A DNA stretch of 23,853 nucleotides, taken from Anaerolineales bacterium (lineage in GTDB: Bacteria > Chloroflexota > Anaerolineae > UBA7937). The translations under genes and the position numbers were made by a program. Position 1 is the stretch's first letter; each line of letters opens with the position of its first letter. Below the pieces are notes generated by a model. The model saw nothing but the letters and a program-made list of their open reading frames with translations, searched no databases and was not told the DNA's origin. Positions 21,465-23,853 of this stretch are shown here, piece by piece. The stretch spans positions 1 through 23,853 of the forward strand of contig JAUVHF010000003.1 of NCBI GenBank assembly GCA_030593425.1. The letters run 5' to 3'.

Positions 21465-21803
21465 TCAGACGCTTAGCACCTTCTCCGCCCCCATCATCGC
21501 CTCTAAGATGGCTGCCATCCCTCCCACCTCTCCCACGACCAGTTGGTCTTTGAGTCCGAAGTAGTCCAGGCAGGTGCCACAGGTGATGAGGTGGACGCCC
21601 TTCTCCTCCAAAGCCTCTAACTCGCCGATAACCGGCGACCCTTCCACCACCAGTTTAACCCCTTCCGTATAGAAGAGGATCTTGCCTGGCAACTCAGGGA
21701 AGGTAGTCAGAGTGCTGAGGAAAACGCCCATCATCTTCTCCCTAAACCCCTTTTCAGCCACCCCCAGCCCGCTGTTGGTGACCAAGATGACGACTTCGCT
21801 CAT
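21465..21803 (-). CDS. Stand-alone DsrE domain related to selenium-metabolism protein YedF
   Basis: A 112-residue DsrE-fold protein matching the C-terminal half of YedF, a sulfurtransferase-like protein whose gene often accompanies selenium-use genes. Seen: VVILVTNSGLGVAE at the N-terminus, then FLSTLTTFPELPGKILFYTEGVKLV, and the cysteine motif ITCGTCLDYFGL (about residues 72-83). The TusA/SirA-like N-terminal domain of full YedF is missing, and no such gene lies directly upstream. The exact role of YedF is unknown; sulfur or selenium handling is inferred from the fold, the Cys pair and genome association. It is the last gene of a three-gene operon, 11 nt after cinA. Its presence fits with the Sec-containing selD in the same window. 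Confidence 0.8.
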   Translation of the reverse strand: MSEVVILVTNSGLGVAEKGFREKMMGVFLSTLTTFPELPGKILFYTEGVKLVVEGSPVIGELEALEEKGVHLITCGTCLDYFGLKDQLVVGEVGGMAAILEAMMGAEKVLSV

Positions 21804-21814
21804 GGTTCCTCCTC

Positions 21815-22633
21815 TTATGGCTCCTCGATCGTCTCCACCGCAAGACCTGATGAACCCAAACTCCTCGTCAGATCCTTCAAGGCTTCGTTTATGGCCCCCT
21901 CGACCTCGTCCCTATCCCTTCCGGCAGAGGAAAGGGTGACTTTGATCTTCACCTCTGGGCCGAACACCTTGGCCCTGGACTTGATATATACCTGGGGGTG
22001 AGCCCCTGTTATCTTCTTCAGGATTGGGGCCAGGAGCGACTCATCTTTACAATCTACAAAGACCATCTTCTCCTGATAATAACCCTCCCCAAATATCTCC
22101 CGCAAGAGAGGCTGCAGCGGCCCCTCCCAAATGCCTATCAGTTCCTCAGGCACCCCGGGAAGGGAGATGAGCATGGTATCCTCTACGCGGAGGGTGCAGG
22201 CCGGAGCCGTGCCCACAGGGTTAAAGACGGGCGTGGCCCCTTGGGGGAGATGGGCCATCTTGCGGCGAGAGGGGGTAAGGGTGCTATCGGCTACGTAGCC
22301 CTCCTGGGCCACCTCTTCGTATCGGCGTTTCACCATCTTCAAGGCTTCTAGATTCACTCCTAGGGGATGGTCAGTAGCCTCCGCTACGGCCTTCAGGGTG
22401 ATGTCATCGGCGGTGGGTCCCAGGCCGCCGGTGGTGATGATGAGGTCGCTTTTGCGCTCCAGGGCACCTTGGATCTCTGGGGCAATGGCCTTCCGGTCAT
22501 CGCCTACCACAACGACCCTTCTCACCCTCCCGCCCAGTCCGGTGACCCGTTGGCAAAGCCTGTTACTGTTAGTATCCAGGACGTCACCCAACAAGAGTTC
22601 ATTTCCGATGGCGATGACCTCTACCTCAACCAT
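21815..22633 (-). CDS. CinA-like molybdopterin-binding-fold protein (N-terminal domain only)
   Basis: 272 residues of the CinA / MoaB-Mog superfamily. It starts VEVIAIGNELLLGDVLDTNSNRL, has the nucleotide- or pterin-binding segment LIITTGGLGPTADDITLKAVAEA, and the LPGVPEELIGIWE motif near residue 175, all typical of CinA N-terminal domains, which hydrolyse ADP-ribose in some bacteria. The C-terminal nicotinamide-mononucleotide amidase domain of full CinA is absent, as in the shorter CinA-like forms. Its role is therefore either ADP-ribose or pyrimidine-nucleotide salvage, or pterin binding; the sequence does not decide. The start overlaps the upstream eIF2B-like gene by 13 nt. Confidence 0.85.
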   Translation of the reverse strand: MVEVEVIAIGNELLLGDVLDTNSNRLCQRVTGLGGRVRRVVVVGDDRKAIAPEIQGALERKSDLIITTGGLGPTADDITLKAVAEATDHPLGVNLEALKMVKRRYEEVAQEGYVADSTLTPSRRKMAHLPQGATPVFNPVGTAPACTLRVEDTMLISLPGVPEELIGIWEGPLQPLLREIFGEGYYQEKMVFVDCKDESLLAPILKKITGAHPQVYIKSRAKVFGPEVKIKVTLSSAGRDRDEVEGAINEALKDLTRSLGSSGLAVETIEEP

Positions 22634-23547
22634 GGATGCAGCCTCCTCTTGCTTATGATTCCTCTCACTTCGGTGGGGCTTAGCACCCCCTCCCCGGTCA
22701 CTATGCCAGTGAGATACTCCAAAGGTGTGAGATCGAAATATCGATTCATGACTTCAACCCCCTTAGGATGATCGGGCCAGACCCCTTGGGGATCCTTAGG
22801 ACTTTCTTCGGGCAGGGTGTAGTCCGCAGGCAGGAACTTCTCCGTCCCGCAGAGGGCATAGAAGGGCATCTTATGGGCTCTAGCGGCGAGAGCCAAGGGG
22901 TAGGTGCCTATTTTGTTGACCAACCCTTCGATTGATAGGCTATCTGCTCCCACTAAGACGACCTCTGCATCCGTTATCATGCTGGGGGCGAGGGCGTCGA
23001 CCACCAGTCGGGTCTCCACCCCCGCTTGGGCGAGCCTCTCAGCCAGCGCTCGGCCTTCATATTGAGGCCGAGACTCGGTGCAAAGAACGGCAAACGTTTG
23101 TCCTTCCTGCTTTGCGTGCAAAAGTGCGGCTAGCACGGTCGAACTAAAAGAATGGGTCAAAACGAGCCCATGAGAGATGAGAGGAAAGGCCAGCTGGGCT
23201 ATCCGTTCTACGCTCCTCTGCAGATGGTTGGCATACCCCTGGGCTGTGGTTACCAGGGCCCTTTTGGCCCCCTCCAGATCGATCTCCTCTTGTAGGGCAA
23301 AGAGGCTCCTATTCACCAAGTTCACCAGAGGGGCCATGGAGGGCTGGGCCTTAATGAGAGCCCGGCCCGTTCTTAGGAGTTCGCTTTGGAACTCCTCCCC
23401 GCTGACCGCCTTGCTCCCCTCGGCTAGAGTGACGAGAACATGTGCCCCTTTTTGGGCCAACTCTCGGGCTCCCGAGAGATGATCGTCTCGGATGGCCCTT
23501 ATCTCGTCATCGATCTCCTTGAGCGGGAACATCTTCTCAAAAACCAA
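22621..23547 (-). CDS. eIF2B-alpha/beta/delta-family protein (sugar-phosphate isomerase-like)
   Basis: 308 residues of the superfamily that holds eIF2B regulatory subunits, methylthioribose-1-phosphate isomerase and ribose-1,5-bisphosphate isomerase. Family motifs: VLTHSFSSTVLAAL, CTESRPQYEGRALAERL and VLVGADSLSIEGLVNKIGTYPLALAA, the last including the Asp-rich active-site loop. The N-terminal helical domain is present. Overall it is nearer the R15P-isomerase/eIF2B type than to MtnA, whose catalytic Cys motif I do not see, so a role in nucleoside or pentose-phosphate salvage is plausible and would pair with a CinA-like nucleotide hydrolase. The start used is a TTG 11 nt after GGAG; an ATG at 23532 is the alternative. 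Confidence 0.82.
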   Translation of the reverse strand: MVFEKMFPLKEIDDEIRAIRDDHLSGARELAQKGAHVLVTLAEGSKAVSGEEFQSELLRTGRALIKAQPSMAPLVNLVNRSLFALQEEIDLEGAKRALVTTAQGYANHLQRSVERIAQLAFPLISHGLVLTHSFSSTVLAALLHAKQEGQTFAVLCTESRPQYEGRALAERLAQAGVETRLVVDALAPSMITDAEVVLVGADSLSIEGLVNKIGTYPLALAARAHKMPFYALCGTEKFLPADYTLPEESPKDPQGVWPDHPKGVEVMNRYFDLTPLEYLTGIVTGEGVLSPTEVRGIISKRRLHPWLR

Positions 23548-23573
23548 AATCTTCTACACTCCACAACGCAATC

Positions 23574-23602
23574 TATATATCAGAGAAGGTAAGAAAAAGC
23601 AA
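23574..23602 (-). promoter_or_regulatory. Promoter of the eIF2B-like/cinA/yedF-like operon
   Basis: Minus-strand TTGCTT (23597-23602), 17-bp spacer, TATATA (23574-23579) preceded by TGA. The transcript would start about 20 nt before the TTG at 23547. Confidence 0.55.
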
Positions 23603-23617
23603 CGAAAGGACCAAGCC

Positions 23618-23646
23618 TTGACAGGAGAGAACAATTGTGATGAAAT
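23618..23646 (+). promoter_or_regulatory. Possible promoter of the DUF2795-like gene
   Basis: Perfect TTGACA (23618-23623) with a weak -10, TGAAAT, at 17 bp (23641-23646). Divergent from the operon promoter at 23574-23602. Confidence 0.4.
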
Positions 23647-23699
23647 ATGAACATCACCGCATGGAAAAGAGCTACTTGTCCTCTTAAAGGAGGTAGATT

Positions 23700-23853
23700 A
23701 TGGCTATCTACTGCTCTAGAGATGTCTTTGAGGCTTTGGAGGGGCTCACATTACCAGCCGACAAGCAGAAGATCATCAGCCACGCTTCTGCCCAGGATGC
23801 ACCAGAGGCGGTCATCATCGCCCTGAACCGACTGCAAGAGGGCGTCCAGTACC
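23700..23853 (+). CDS. DUF2795-like protein, cut by the window end
   Basis: The first 51 codons of a gene that runs off the window. The ATG follows AAAGGAGG by about 7 nt. The visible part, with FEALEGLTLPADKQKIISHA then QDAPEAVIIALNRLQEGVQY, matches the DUF2795 pattern of a short helical domain (KxxxLPADKxxIIxHA...A...V...L..L....Y). Such proteins are small, about 60-100 residues, of unknown function, and common in Chloroflexota, Actinobacteria and other groups. Its own promoter is only weakly visible. Confidence 0.75.
   Translation, partial: MAIYCSRDVFEALEGLTLPADKQKIISHASAQDAPEAVIIALNRLQEGVQY

Overview
The window looks like chromosome of an uncultured, probably anaerobic bacterium of moderate G+C. 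Gene content (FixABCX-type electron-transfer operon, selenium metabolism, a PadR/HAAS pair, MoxR/DUF58) and many dispersed palindromes suggest Chloroflexota or a similar deep-branching lineage; this placement is an inference, since no rRNA or other decisive marker is present. Promoters are unusually easy to read: at least nine genes have a near-consensus TTGACA/TATAAT pair spaced 16-17 bp. No tRNA, rRNA, CRISPR array or insertion sequence was recognised.

Layout. 1-2950: minus-strand operon of MoxR ATPase, DUF58 protein and GNAT acetyltransferase behind one promoter. 3000-4400: a short membrane ORF (perhaps a gene remnant) and an ornithine cyclodeaminase-family enzyme. 4413-5998: guaA (minus). 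6227-10970: acyl-CoA dehydrogenase, fixC, fixX, fixA (etfB) and fixB (etfA), a route for electrons from acyl-CoA to quinone and/or ferredoxin. 10956-12409: a Fur-family regulator and an FTR1 iron permease, each with its own promoter. 12480-12875: a PKD-type lipoprotein.

13017-14991 is a poorly kept accessory block: a membrane-protein gene broken by a frameshift and an in-frame stop, a 16-codon ORF, an intact polytopic membrane protein, a THEP1-like NTPase and a truncated pyridoxamine-phosphate-oxidase-like fragment, with base use that looks richer in CpG than its neighbours. 15180-16302 is selD, whose catalytic residue is encoded by an in-frame TGA (selenocysteine) with a SECIS-like hairpin just downstream; an ATG-first gene call would drop the active site. 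16414-18529 (minus): a cytoplasmic sulfite-oxidase-fold molybdoenzyme and a processive family-2 glycosyltransferase. 18597-20478: PadR regulator, HAAS-domain membrane protein and two more membrane proteins. 20574-21105: a YdhR-like protein. 21465-23602 (minus): eIF2B-family protein, CinA-like protein and a stand-alone DsrE domain of the selenium-associated YedF type. The window ends inside a DUF2795-like gene.

The selenocysteine SelD and the YedF-like protein together indicate selenium use. Fur and FTR1 sit directly after the iron-sulfur/flavin electron-transfer operon, and short GCAAAT/CGCAA motifs recur in the promoter regions of all three units. Intergenic regions hold several strong hairpins, two of which share an identical loop and 5-bp outer stem but have different, fully compensated inner stems.
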